Below are positions 1-6,396 of a stretch of 6,928 bases of DNA, piece after piece (position 1 is the first letter of the stretch; each line of letters opens with the position of its first letter). This DNA is from Planctomycetota bacterium. GTDB taxonomy: Bacteria; Planctomycetota; MHYJ01; JACQXL01. The stretch is from contig JACQXL010000104.1 in NCBI GenBank assembly GCA_016208805.1, positions 1 to 6,928 of the forward strand, read 5' to 3'. The translations under genes and the position numbers were made by a program. Under the pieces are notes generated by a model. That model was not told the DNA's origin. It did not search any database and was given only the letters and a program-made list of their open reading frames with translations.

Positions 1-1107
1 AGTTTCTTCGCCGGCTACCCGATTACGCCGTCAACCGCGATTGCGGAATATTTAGCCAGAGAACTACCCAAACTTACCACAGAGATCCGTCTCCGCCAAG
101 GCTACGGCGGGCAAGCACAAAGAGGCGTTTTCATCCAGATGGAGGACGAGATTGCTTCGCTGATGGCCGTGTTCGGCGCATCCTGGGCCGGCCGGAAGGC
201 GATGACGGCCACGTCCGGGCCGGGATTTTCGCTGATGAGCGAGTCTATCGGGTTCGGGATTGTTACCGAGACGCCCTGCGTGATAGTCAATGTCCAGCGG
301 GGCGGGCCGTCCACCGGACTGCCTACCCTGGTCGCCCAGGGCGATATGATGCAGGCCCGCTGGGGTTCGCACGGGCATTACGAGATTATCGCTCTCTGTC
401 CGGCCTCGCCCCAGGAGATGTTTGACCTGACCGTCAAGGCATTCAACTTAGCCGAGGAGTTCCGCACGCCGGTCTTGGTGATGGCCGACGAGGTGGTCGG
501 GCATATGACCGAGCGGGTGGCGATTCCGTCTGCGGATAGACTCAAACTTTTCCCGCGCCGTTATACCAGCCAGCCGCCGGATAAATACCTGCCTTTCAAG
601 GGCGATAATACCGGCGTGCCGGCGATGGTCAAGGCGGGCGACGGCTACCATATCCATATCACCGGTCTGACGCACGACGCCAAGGGTTATCCCCAGATAG
701 ACGCCGAAACGCATCACCAAATGGTGGACCGGTTAATCAACAAGATAAGGAATAATGCCCGTAAAATCATAATGGTTGAGGAAGTTGATACCAGGGATGC
801 AGACGTGATAGTCTGTTCATACGGCATCTCGGCCCGGACATCCATATTGCCGATTGAGCAGGCGCGCAAGGAGGGCATCAAGGTCGGGCTGTTGCGGTTA
901 ATCACGGCCTGGCCGTTCCCGGAGGAGAAGATACGGCAACTGGCTAAAAAGACGAAGGCGTTCGTGGTGCCGGAACTGAATTACGGGCAGATTGTATTAG
1001 AGGTGGAGCGCTGTGCGGCCGGTAAAGCCAAAGTCGTCAGCGTGCCGCACGCAGGCGGCGATACTCATAAACCGGAGGAGATACTTAAGGCAATCAGAAG
1101 AGTGTAG
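1..1107 (+). CDS. korA: 2-oxoglutarate:ferredoxin oxidoreductase alpha subunit (KorA), 5' partial
   Basis: KorA is the subunit of the CoA-dependent, ferredoxin-linked 2-oxoacid oxidoreductase that carries the pyrimidine-binding half of the thiamine diphosphate site; the enzyme interconverts 2-oxoglutarate and succinyl-CoA plus CO2 in the cytoplasm. The frame is open from base 1 (first residues SFFAGYPITPST), so about 20 N-terminal residues and the start codon lie upstream; the ATG at 139 is internal. Visible family signatures are YPITPST (residues 6-12 of the fragment), FIQMEDEIAS (44-53), TSGPGFSLM, GPSTGLPT and AQGDMMQARWGSHG, followed by the C-terminal PFOR-II-type domain ending in KPEEILKAIRRV. 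The fragment has 368 residues. Compared with what I remember of the family, about 15 extra residues (27-42) sit between ELPKL and VFIQMEDE; they coincide with a palindromic DNA repeat (separate entry). korB and korC follow, which supports KOR, although another 2-oxoacid specificity is not excluded. Confidence 0.93.
   Translation, partial: SFFAGYPITPSTAIAEYLARELPKLTTEIRLRQGYGGQAQRGVFIQMEDEIASLMAVFGASWAGRKAMTATSGPGFSLMSESIGFGIVTETPCVIVNVQRGGPSTGLPTLVAQGDMMQARWGSHGHYEIIALCPASPQEMFDLTVKAFNLAEEFRTPVLVMADEVVGHMTERVAIPSADRLKLFPRRYTSQPPDKYLPFKGDNTGVPAMVKAGDGYHIHITGLTHDAKGYPQIDAETHHQMVDRLINKIRNNARKIIMVEEVDTRDADVIVCSYGISARTSILPIEQARKEGIKVGLLRLITAWPFPEEKIRQLAKKTKAFVVPELNYGQIVLEVERCAAGKAKVVSVPHAGGDTHKPEEILKAIRRV
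85..121. repeat. Short palindromic element inserted in frame in korA
   Basis: The core 'ccgcc' at 93-97 pairs with 'ggcgg' at 106-110 around an 8-base loop, with a possible T-G pair outside. It is read in the korA frame as LRQGYGGQAQR (fragment residues 31-41) and sits where KorA relatives normally have only a short loop before FIQMEDE. From memory, the peptide LRQGYGGQA and its DNA recur in unrelated proteins and in intergenic DNA of many uncultured bacterial genomes, which suggests a dispersed REP-like or RPE-like element. This window has no second copy, so the outer boundaries are approximate and the repeat status rests on recall. Confidence 0.6.
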
Positions 1108-1168
1108 ATTGCGGAGTTCGGATTGCGGATTTGGAATTTCGCAATTCGCTATTAGCAATTCGCAAATT
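1107..1168. repeat. korA-korB spacer made of 14-bp-period direct repeats
   Basis: The spacer contains 'gattgcgga' twice (1107-1115, 1121-1129) and 'gcaattcgc' twice (1141-1149, 1155-1163); both pairs are offset by exactly 14 bases. The two motifs are roughly complementary (gattgcgga against gcaattcgc), so the stretch could fold weakly. It runs from the last base of the korA stop codon to the base before the korB ATG and contains no recognisable Shine-Dalgarno site. It resembles the 'gaattgcgga/gcaattcgc' type of intergenic repeat seen in many metagenome-derived genomes; that comparison is from memory. Confidence 0.7.
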
Positions 1169-1981
1169 ATGGTTAACCATCCGGTAGATTGTTTGTTGCG
1201 GGCGGACCGGATTCCGCACATCTGGTGCAGCGGCTGCGGGCTGGGCATCGCGGTGCACAGTTTCCTGCGGGCCGCGCTCAAGTCCGGCATCCCGCGCGAG
1301 AAACTGGTGGTCGTTTCCGGCATCGGCTGCACCGGCCGGGTCGGCGGCTATCTCAATGTGGATTCTTTCCATACCACGCACGGGAGAGCCATCCCGTTTG
1401 CGACCGGACTGAAACTGGCCAACCCGGGGCTTAAAGTCGTGGTCTTCAGCGGTGACGGCGACCTGATAGCCATCGGCGGCAACCATTTTATTCACGCGGC
1501 CCGGCGCAACGTGGATATCACGGTGGTCTGCGTTAATAATTTCAACTACGGGATGACCGGCGGCCAGTGCGCGCCGACCACGCCGCTCAAAGCCCGGACC
1601 ACGACCACGCCGTCCGAGAATCCCGAGCCGCCGTTCAACCTGGCCTACCTGGCGGCCGGCAGCGGCGCGGTATTTGTCGCGCGCTGGACCGTGGTCGAGA
1701 CCGTCAAATTGGAGCGGTCCATCACTAAAGCGCTTAATAAGAACGGTTTCTCGTTTGTGGAAATCATTTCGCCCTGTCCGACGCTCTACGGCAAGTTTAA
1801 TAAGATGGCCACCGGGTTGAATATGATGAAGGATTACCAGAAGAATACCGTGGTTTGCGATAGTTCCAAAGGGCAAATAAATGTCAAGGATGTCCAGATT
1901 GATTTGGGCGGCCGGATAGTGGTGGGCGATTTTATTGATATAGAAAGGCCGTCGTTTGTAACCACAGATAAACACGGATAA
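1169..1981 (+). CDS. korB: 2-oxoglutarate:ferredoxin oxidoreductase beta subunit (KorB)
   Basis: KorB binds the diphosphate end of thiamine diphosphate and carries the [4Fe-4S] cluster that passes electrons to ferredoxin. The 270-residue product has WCSGCG with C20 and C23, C54 in SGIGCTGR, and C203 in SPCPTLYG, the four expected cluster ligands. The thiamine diphosphate motif is GDGD (95-98) followed about 28 residues later by NN (123-124), then YGMTGGQ. The ATG at 1169 was chosen because the protein then begins VNHPVDCLLRADRIPHIWCSGCG, which lines up with the usual N-terminus; a longer reading from 1013 would run through the korA end and the repeat spacer. The family-like sequence ends around DIERPSF; the final VTTDKHG comes from a short repeat that also supplies the stop. 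It lies 61 bases after korA and 12 bases before korC. No clear ribosome binding site is visible. Confidence 0.95.
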   Translation: MVNHPVDCLLRADRIPHIWCSGCGLGIAVHSFLRAALKSGIPREKLVVVSGIGCTGRVGGYLNVDSFHTTHGRAIPFATGLKLANPGLKVVVFSGDGDLIAIGGNHFIHAARRNVDITVVCVNNFNYGMTGGQCAPTTPLKARTTTTPSENPEPPFNLAYLAAGSGAVFVARWTVVETVKLERSITKALNKNGFSFVEIISPCPTLYGKFNKMATGLNMMKDYQKNTVVCDSSKGQINVKDVQIDLGGRIVVGDFIDIERPSFVTTDKHG

Positions 1982-1993
1982 CACAGATAAATA
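1961..1993. repeat. 'cacagat/cacggat' repeat, copy 1 (korB-korC junction)
   Basis: This stretch carries 'accacagat', then 'aaacacggat', then 'aacacagat', i.e. three near-copies of a 9-10 base unit. The 17 bases at 1963-1979 (cacagataaacacggat) are identical to 2533-2549 at the end of korC. It encodes the KorB C-terminal residues TTDKHG, supplies the TAA stop (1979-1981) and fills the whole gap to the korC ATG. Confidence 0.75.
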
Positions 1994-2551
1994 ATGTATA
2001 AAGAAATAAGATTTACGGGGTTCGGCGGGCAGGGGATAATCCTGGTCGGGCATATTGTGGGCGATGCGGCGACGATTCACGAGAATAAGCAGGCCACGCT
2101 GACGCAGAGTTACGGTCCGGAATCGCGCGGTGGCGCCTGTTCGGCCCAGTTAATTATCTCCGATAAGCCGATTAATTACCCGCACCTGACCAGTCCCGAT
2201 ATCCTGTTTGCGATGTCGCCGGAAGGTTATCATAAATATAAAAACGAGGTCAAGCCGGGCGGGATTATCCTGGTGGAGGAAAACATTCCGGTAAACAATC
2301 CGCCCCGGGGTATCAAACTGGTTCATATCCCGGCAACGCGGCTGGCCGAGGGATTAGGCAAAAAGATAGTTGCCAATATGATAATGCTGGGCGCGCTGGC
2401 GGCAATTACTAAAATTGTCGGCCAGGCGGCGCTGCGCAAGGCGATTGCGGCATCCGTGCCCAGGGGAACGGATGAGTTTAACCTCAAGGCCTTTGAGACC
2501 GGGATTGATTATGCCTTGAAACCACAGATGCACACAGATAAACACGGATGA
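1994..2551 (+). CDS. korC: 2-oxoglutarate:ferredoxin oxidoreductase gamma subunit (KorC)
   Basis: KorC is the gamma subunit/domain of 2-oxoacid:acceptor oxidoreductases and completes the KOR complex with KorA and KorB. The 185-residue protein shows the diagnostic N-terminal glycine motif FTGFGGQGII (residues 7-16) and QSYGPESRGGACSAQL, followed by the usual SPDILFAMSPEGYHKY stretch and a C-terminal region with RGTDEFNLKAFETGIDYAL. Length fits the family. The ATG at 1994 places the glycine motif at the expected distance from the N-terminus. The last nine residues (PQMHTDKHG) are encoded by a repeat and end in the same TDKHG as KorB, so they are probably not part of the ancestral protein. No Shine-Dalgarno site is evident upstream, where the repeat occupies the initiation region. 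Confidence 0.94.
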   Translation: MYKEIRFTGFGGQGIILVGHIVGDAATIHENKQATLTQSYGPESRGGACSAQLIISDKPINYPHLTSPDILFAMSPEGYHKYKNEVKPGGIILVEENIPVNNPPRGIKLVHIPATRLAEGLGKKIVANMIMLGALAAITKIVGQAALRKAIAASVPRGTDEFNLKAFETGIDYALKPQMHTDKHG

Positions 2552-2555
2552 TTAT
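2520..2555. repeat. 'cacagat/cacggat' repeat, copy 2 (korC-fumarase alpha junction)
   Basis: It opens with 'aaccacagat' (2520-2529), the same ten bases as 1960-1969, and contains 'cacagataaacacggat' at 2533-2549, identical to 1963-1979. It encodes the KorC tail, supplies the TGA stop (2549-2551) and leaves four bases before the fumarase alpha ATG. The internal order of units differs from copy 1, which suggests unit-level rearrangement or independent insertion. Confidence 0.75.
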
Positions 2556-3367
2556 ATGCGAGAGATACGGGCTGATGTTATTACCGAGGCGGTCAAGCGG
2601 ATGTCCATTGAGGCCAACTGCATCATCAGCGACGAGGTGATGACGCTTCTTAAGGACGGGTTAGCCCGTGAGGAGTCGCCGCTGGGCAAGGAGATACTGG
2701 AGCAAATCATAGAAAACGACCGGCTGGCCAGGGAAAAGAATGTCCCGATGTGCCAGGATACCGGCGTGGCCGTAGTCTTTGTGGAAATCGGGCAGGACGT
2801 CCGTATCAGCGGCGGCTATCTTTACGATGCGATTAACGAGGGCGTGCGCCAGGGCTATAAAGAGGGTTATCTGCGCAAGTCTATGGTGGCCGACCCGCTC
2901 AACCGAAAGAATACCGGCGATAACACACCGGCCGTGATACAATTTACCTGTTGCCCAAGGGCGCGGGCAGCGAGAATATGAGCGCGTTGACGATGCTGAC
3001 GCCGGCGGCCGGAGTGGAAGGCGTCAAGAAGTTCGTGCTGGAGTGCGTGGTTAAGGCCGGGGCTAAGACCTGCCCGCCTATTATCGTCGGGGTGGGTATC
3101 GGCAGCACCTTTGACGGCGTGGCTGTTTTAGCCAAGCGGGCGCACCTGCGGCCGGCCGGACAGCCGAATCCTGACCCTTATTACGCCAACTTGGAACAGG
3201 AATTATTGACCGAGATAAACAAGACCGGCATCGGGCCGCAGGGGCTGGGCGGGCGGGTTACCGCGCTGGCCGTGCATATAGAAAAAGGACCGGCGCATAT
3301 TGCGTCTTTGCCGGTGGCCGTGAATATCAACTGCCATGCGGCCAGGATTAAGGTGACCGAACTATAG
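2556..3367 (+). pseudogene. Class I fumarate hydratase, alpha (N-terminal) subunit, frameshifted
   Basis: This is the cluster-binding alpha subunit of the two-part [4Fe-4S] fumarase, which hydrates fumarate to L-malate with the beta subunit encoded next. The first frame (2556-2981, 141 residues) is family-like up to NTGDNTPAVIQF; the rest of the protein continues in another frame from about 2945 (YLLPKGAGSENMSAL) to the TAG at 3365-3367. All three expected cluster cysteines are present across the two frames: C66 in MCQDTG, the Cys at 3071-3073 in KTCPPII, and the Cys at 3332-3334 in NCHAAR. At the junction roughly ten residues (in relatives about E/D-I-V-P-G-D-K-L-K-I) are missing, so this is a deletion of about 31 nt and not a single-base slip. 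Restoring 31 nt gives about 280 residues, the usual length. The alternative is an assembly error. An ATGA overlap at 2978-2981 would allow a split reading, but the product would lack this conserved segment. Confidence 0.85.
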
Positions 3368-3385
3368 CCACAGATTACGCTGATT
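3368..3385. repeat. Diverged 'cacagat' repeat, copy 3 (fumarase alpha-beta spacer)
   Basis: The 18 bases between the fumarase alpha stop and the beta ATG read ccacagattacgctgatt. The opening 'ccacagat' matches the first units of copies 1 and 2, followed by a diverged unit 'tacgctgatt'. Shorter and weaker than the other two copies, it is called mainly because it has the same position and the same start. Confidence 0.5.
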
Positions 3386-3946
3386 ATGAAAACGACCGAC
3401 AATAAAATCATAACTCCGCTTGCCGAAGAGGCGATAAAAAACTTGCACATCGGCGACAAAGTCCTATTATCCGGAGTAATCTACACGGCCCGCGATGCGG
3501 CGCACAAGAAGTTAATAGAAAGCATCAATAAGAAAGAGAATCTTCCTTTTGACCTCAAAGGGCAGATAGTTTATTATGTCGGCCCGACCCCGGAGAAGCC
3601 CGGCGAGGTTATCGGTTCGGCCGGCCCGACCACCAGTTACCGAATGGATATCTATACGCCGAAACTGCTGGAACTGGGGCTCAAGGGAATGATTGGAAAG
3701 GGCCAGCGCTCGGCGGAACTGCTTGAGGCGTTGAAGAAATACCGGGCGGTCTATTTCGTGGCCGTGGGCGGCGCCGGCGCATTGTTAAAAGAACGGATTA
3801 AAAAAGCGGAGATTATCGCTTATCCGGAACTCGGGCCGGAAAGCATCCGCAAACTGGAAGTCCAGGATTTCCCGGTTATCGTGGCTAACGATATTTACGG
3901 CAATGACCTCTTCACCGAAGGGGTAAATAAGTACCGACAACAATGA
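3386..3946 (+). CDS. Class I fumarate hydratase, beta (C-terminal) subunit
   Basis: This is the second subunit of the two-part iron-sulfur fumarase; in single-chain class I fumarases it corresponds to the C-terminal domain. The 186-residue product has the expected features: LLSGVIYTARDAAHK (about residues 28-42), IVYYVGPTPEKPGEVIGSAGPTTS with the conserved GPTTSYRMD, KGMIGKGQRS, and YFVAVGGAGALL, ending soon after NDIYGNDLF. Length and order are normal and no defect is seen. Related beta subunits also act in L(+)-tartrate dehydratase, but the setting between KOR and SDH genes favours fumarase. The TGA stop overlaps the ATG of the next gene (ATGA at 3943-3946), suggesting translational coupling to the membrane anchor genes. 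Because its alpha partner is broken, activity would need a repaired or second alpha subunit. Confidence 0.93.
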   Translation: MKTTDNKIITPLAEEAIKNLHIGDKVLLSGVIYTARDAAHKKLIESINKKENLPFDLKGQIVYYVGPTPEKPGEVIGSAGPTTSYRMDIYTPKLLELGLKGMIGKGQRSAELLEALKKYRAVYFVAVGGAGALLKERIKKAEIIAYPELGPESIRKLEVQDFPVIVANDIYGNDLFTEGVNKYRQQ

Positions 3947-4287
3947 TAGATTTTGCCATAGTTCGCTGGTTCCTGCACCGGGTGACCGGCGTGGCGCTGG
4001 CCGCCTGTCTTATCGTCCATACGATAGTCATCCATCTTTCCGGTGAGAGTGCCATTAATCTTCATACTGTTTCCGGGCGCATCCAGGACAGTTTACTCTG
4101 GGGCGTGTTCTATCTGGTATTTTTGGGTGCGGTATTATTCCACGGTTTGAACGGCGTTTACGAGATAATTATTGATTATGCCCCGCCCGTCCTGGTTAAG
4201 AACGGCGCGGCGATATTGTTCTCGTTAATAGGATTGCTTGCTTTTGTCTGGGGCATCGTTGTCCTGGTGAGTTGGTATGCTGTATGA
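3943..4287 (+). CDS. Succinate dehydrogenase/fumarate reductase cytochrome b anchor, first subunit
   Basis: This 114-residue protein is a three-helix membrane anchor of complex II, holding the SdhA/SdhB dimer to the cytoplasmic membrane and helping form the quinone and heme b sites. Helices are predicted near residues 14-33, 50-78 and 89-113. It has RWFLHRVTG (8-16), H26, and FHGLNGVYEIIIDY with H67 and D78-Y79. H67 fits the heme ligand position in the pattern H-x3-G-x6-D, and the D-Y pair recalls the quinone-site Asp-Tyr of Escherichia coli SdhD, so it may play the SdhD part although its N-terminal HR motif is SdhC-like. The ATG overlaps the stop of fumarase beta, and its own TGA overlaps the ATG of the second anchor. 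Naming as SdhC or SdhD is left open. Confidence 0.86.
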   Translation: MIDFAIVRWFLHRVTGVALAACLIVHTIVIHLSGESAINLHTVSGRIQDSLLWGVFYLVFLGAVLFHGLNGVYEIIIDYAPPVLVKNGAAILFSLIGLLAFVWGIVVLVSWYAV

Positions 4288-4670
4288 ATATTATTAAACC
4301 CGTCAACGACCTGAAAAACGAGGTCTGGCTCAACCGGAATACCGGCACGATTGCCTGGTTCCTGCACCGCATTACCGGTTTAGCGCTGGCCGGTTATATC
4401 TTCCTGCACCTGACCGTGCTGGGCAGCGAAATACTGTTCGGCGACGGCGCTTTCAACCAACTGATGGGCACTTTTGAGCAACCGCTGGTCAAGATACTTG
4501 AAATATGCCTGGTCGGCGTGATAATGTTCCACCTGATTAACGGGTTGAGATTGATTATTATTGATATGTTTGCGCTTACCAGAAAGCACCTGGCCGTCTT
4601 CTGGGCCGGGATGGTTATATTTGCATTGTTTATGGCATTGACTATCTGGGTATTTATCAGTAAGGTATGA
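4284..4670 (+). CDS. sdhC: Succinate dehydrogenase/fumarate reductase cytochrome b subunit (SdhC), second anchor
   Basis: This 128-residue protein is the second three-helix anchor of complex II. A hydrophilic N-terminus (residues 1-24) precedes WFLHRITGLALA (25-36), the typical SdhC motif whose Arg lies at the quinone site, then helices near 27-48, 71-93 and 104-127. FHLINGLRLIIID carries H83, in the heme b ligand position, and D94. The ATG at 4284 is preferred over an in-frame TTG at 4272 because it makes a 4-nt ATGA overlap with the preceding gene, as at the neighbouring junctions. Its histidines H28, H42 and H83 have exactly the same spacing as H12, H26 and H67 of the first anchor, so the two are probably old tandem duplicates. 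Its stop overlaps the sdhA start. Confidence 0.9.
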   Translation: MNIIKPVNDLKNEVWLNRNTGTIAWFLHRITGLALAGYIFLHLTVLGSEILFGDGAFNQLMGTFEQPLVKILEICLVGVIMFHLINGLRLIIIDMFALTRKHLAVFWAGMVIFALFMALTIWVFISKV

Positions 4671-6367
4671 TATATGATGTTTTGATAGTGGGTGGCGGGT
4701 TAGCCGGACTGCGGGCGGCCATTGCGGCCGAAGCAACCGGCACGAAAGTGGCGATAGTCTCCAAGATACACCCGCTACGTTCGCATTCCGGCGCGGCCCA
4801 GGGCGGCATCAATGCGCCGCTGGCCAATCATCCGGACGGCAAGGACGACTCGCCCGAGAAACACGCCTTTGATACGGTTAAAGGAAGCGATTACCTGGCC
4901 GACCAGGATACGGTGGAAATAATGACCTCGTCCGCACCGGCCGCGATATACGAACTGGAACACTGGGGCTGTCCGTTCAACCGGTTTGCCGACGGACGGA
5001 TTGCCCAGCGCCCGTTCGGCGGAGCCGGATTCCCGCGCACCTGTTACGGCGCCGACAAGACCGGTCTTTATATTCTCCATACCCTTTATGAGCAGGTGGT
5101 CAAGCGAAATATTCCGGTGATACAGGAATTCTTTGTTACATCGCTCATCGCAAATAATCAGACCTGTTACGGCATCGTGGGCTTAAATCTGGCCACCGGC
5201 AATATAGAAGCGCTGGAATCAAAGACAGTCATTCTGGCGACCGGCGGGGCCGGACGGATTTACGGCTCAACCAGTAACGCGCTCACCTCAACCGGGCTGG
5301 GGATGGCCATCGCCTATTGGGCCGGTGCGGCCATCAAGGATATGGAATTCATCCAGTTCCACCCGACTTCCATCATCGGCAAGAATATCCTGATGACCGA
5401 GGGTTGCCGGGGCGAGGGCGGATACCTGGTCAATAAAGACGGCGACCGTTTTATGAAGAACTACGCGCCGACCAAGATGGAACTCGCGCCGCGCGACATC
5501 GTCTCGCGCTCCATCGCCACTGAAATAGAGCAGGGCCGCGGCTATGAAAATCGCTATGTTTATCTTGATATCCGGCATCTCGGAGCGGCCAAGATTAAGG
5601 AGCGGTTACCGGGCGTGCGGGATATCTGTATTGATTTCTTGGGGGTTGACCCGATAGATTCACCGATACCGATTCAGCCGGCCCAGCACTATACAATGGG
5701 CGGGATTGATACGGATATGGACGGCCAGACCAATATTAAAGGGCTGTATGCGGCCGGCGAGTGCGCCTGCGTCAGCGTCCACGGCGCCAACCGGCTGGGC
5801 GGCAACTCGCTTCTGGAAACGATTATCTTCGGCGAACGGAGCGGCCGGAACGCCAGTAAATACGTCTCGGCTAATGTTGCCCGACAGGATGAGAGGTTGG
5901 TTTCCAATACCATCGCGGCCCAGGCATTGGTCATAAAAAATATCTCACAGGGCAATCAGGGCAAGGAAAACCCATATCAGATAAAGAATGAATTGAATGC
6001 GCTGATGGATAAAAATGTGGGTATTTTCAGGACCGAGGCCGAACTGAAACTGGCGCTGGACAAGGTTAAAGAACTCCAGCAAAGGTTCCGGCGCATCAAA
6101 CCTTCGGTTAGCATAGCGCGTATTTATAACTATGATATTCTCTGGCGGCTGGAACTGGAGGCGAATCTTGATATGGCCGAGATAACGGTTGCTGGCGCGC
6201 TGGCCCGCAAGGAAAGCCGTGGCTCGCATTCACGGCGCGATTTCACCACGCGCGATGACGCCAATTTCCTTAAACACACGCTGGTTTATTATACCTCGGA
6301 TGGCCCACGGCTGGAATATAAACCGGTGACGATAACAAAATACCAACCGCAGGAGCGGAAATACTAA
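4667..6367 (+). CDS. sdhA: Succinate dehydrogenase/fumarate reductase flavoprotein subunit
   Basis: This is the catalytic subunit of complex II, interconverting succinate and fumarate at a covalently bound FAD on the cytoplasmic face. The 566-residue protein begins with the dinucleotide-binding motif VGGGLAGLRAA (residues 8-18). H40 in RSHSGAAQGG is the expected covalent FAD attachment site. Substrate-site residues are visible: H232 and T234 in QFHPTS, R248 in TEGCRGEGG, catalytic R281 in RDIVSRS, H341 in HYTMGG and R376 in ANRLGGNSLLE. The C-terminal domain, with LARKESRGSHSRRDF and a YKPVTITKY end, is complete. Sequence alone does not separate dehydrogenase from fumarate reductase; neighbouring ferredoxin-linked KOR makes reductive use plausible. 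Two anchors immediately upstream and sdhB downstream give the order anchor-anchor-A-B. The start is the ATG in the ATGA overlap, which puts the FAD motif at the usual distance from the N-terminus. Confidence 0.97.
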   Translation: MIYDVLIVGGGLAGLRAAIAAEATGTKVAIVSKIHPLRSHSGAAQGGINAPLANHPDGKDDSPEKHAFDTVKGSDYLADQDTVEIMTSSAPAAIYELEHWGCPFNRFADGRIAQRPFGGAGFPRTCYGADKTGLYILHTLYEQVVKRNIPVIQEFFVTSLIANNQTCYGIVGLNLATGNIEALESKTVILATGGAGRIYGSTSNALTSTGLGMAIAYWAGAAIKDMEFIQFHPTSIIGKNILMTEGCRGEGGYLVNKDGDRFMKNYAPTKMELAPRDIVSRSIATEIEQGRGYENRYVYLDIRHLGAAKIKERLPGVRDICIDFLGVDPIDSPIPIQPAQHYTMGGIDTDMDGQTNIKGLYAAGECACVSVHGANRLGGNSLLETIIFGERSGRNASKYVSANVARQDERLVSNTIAAQALVIKNISQGNQGKENPYQIKNELNALMDKNVGIFRTEAELKLALDKVKELQQRFRRIKPSVSIARIYNYDILWRLELEANLDMAEITVAGALARKESRGSHSRRDFTTRDDANFLKHTLVYYTSDGPRLEYKPVTITKYQPQERKY

Positions 6368-6396
6368 CAACGGATTTAACGGATTGAGATAAGAAT
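6368..6396. repeat. sdhA-sdhB spacer with tandem 'aacggatt' units
   Basis: The 29-base spacer contains 'aacggatt' twice (6369-6376 and 6378-6385) with a 9-base offset. The unit resembles 'acacggat' in the repeats flanking korC, so it may belong to the same family, but only two short units are present. A weak purine stretch (gagataagaat) sits just before the sdhB ATG and is the closest thing to a ribosome binding site here. Confidence 0.45.

Noticed and set aside
88..115. Transcription terminator or attenuator at the korA hairpin
   Set aside because: The stem is only five pairs, has no following T-run, and lies inside a translated frame.
1013..1168. N-terminally extended KorB starting inside korA
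   Set aside because: The extension would be encoded by the korA 3' end and the repeat spacer; the family N-terminus begins at the ATG at 1169.
1094..2080. A 328-codon open frame on the minus strand across korB
   Set aside because: It is antisense to korB, whose motifs are unmistakable; the frame is open because of GC-rich codon use and its product has no recognisable domain.
1961..2555. CRISPR array made from the cacagat/cacggat repeats
   Set aside because: The units are short, irregular, embedded in gene ends, and separated by a whole gene and not by uniform spacers; no cas genes are present.
2937..2960. Programmed ribosomal frameshift in fumarase alpha
   Set aside because: No slippery heptamer or stimulatory hairpin is evident, and a frameshift would not restore the roughly ten conserved residues that are missing.
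2951..3367. Separate gene starting at TTG 2951
   Set aside because: The TTG is the Leu codon of the conserved LPKGAGSENMS stretch of fumarase alpha; the frame is the displaced second half of that gene, not an independent gene.
4272..4283. TTG start for the second anchor subunit
   Set aside because: It adds only four residues (first codons ttg gta tgc tgt) and the ATG at 4284 matches the ATGA coupling pattern of the neighbouring genes.
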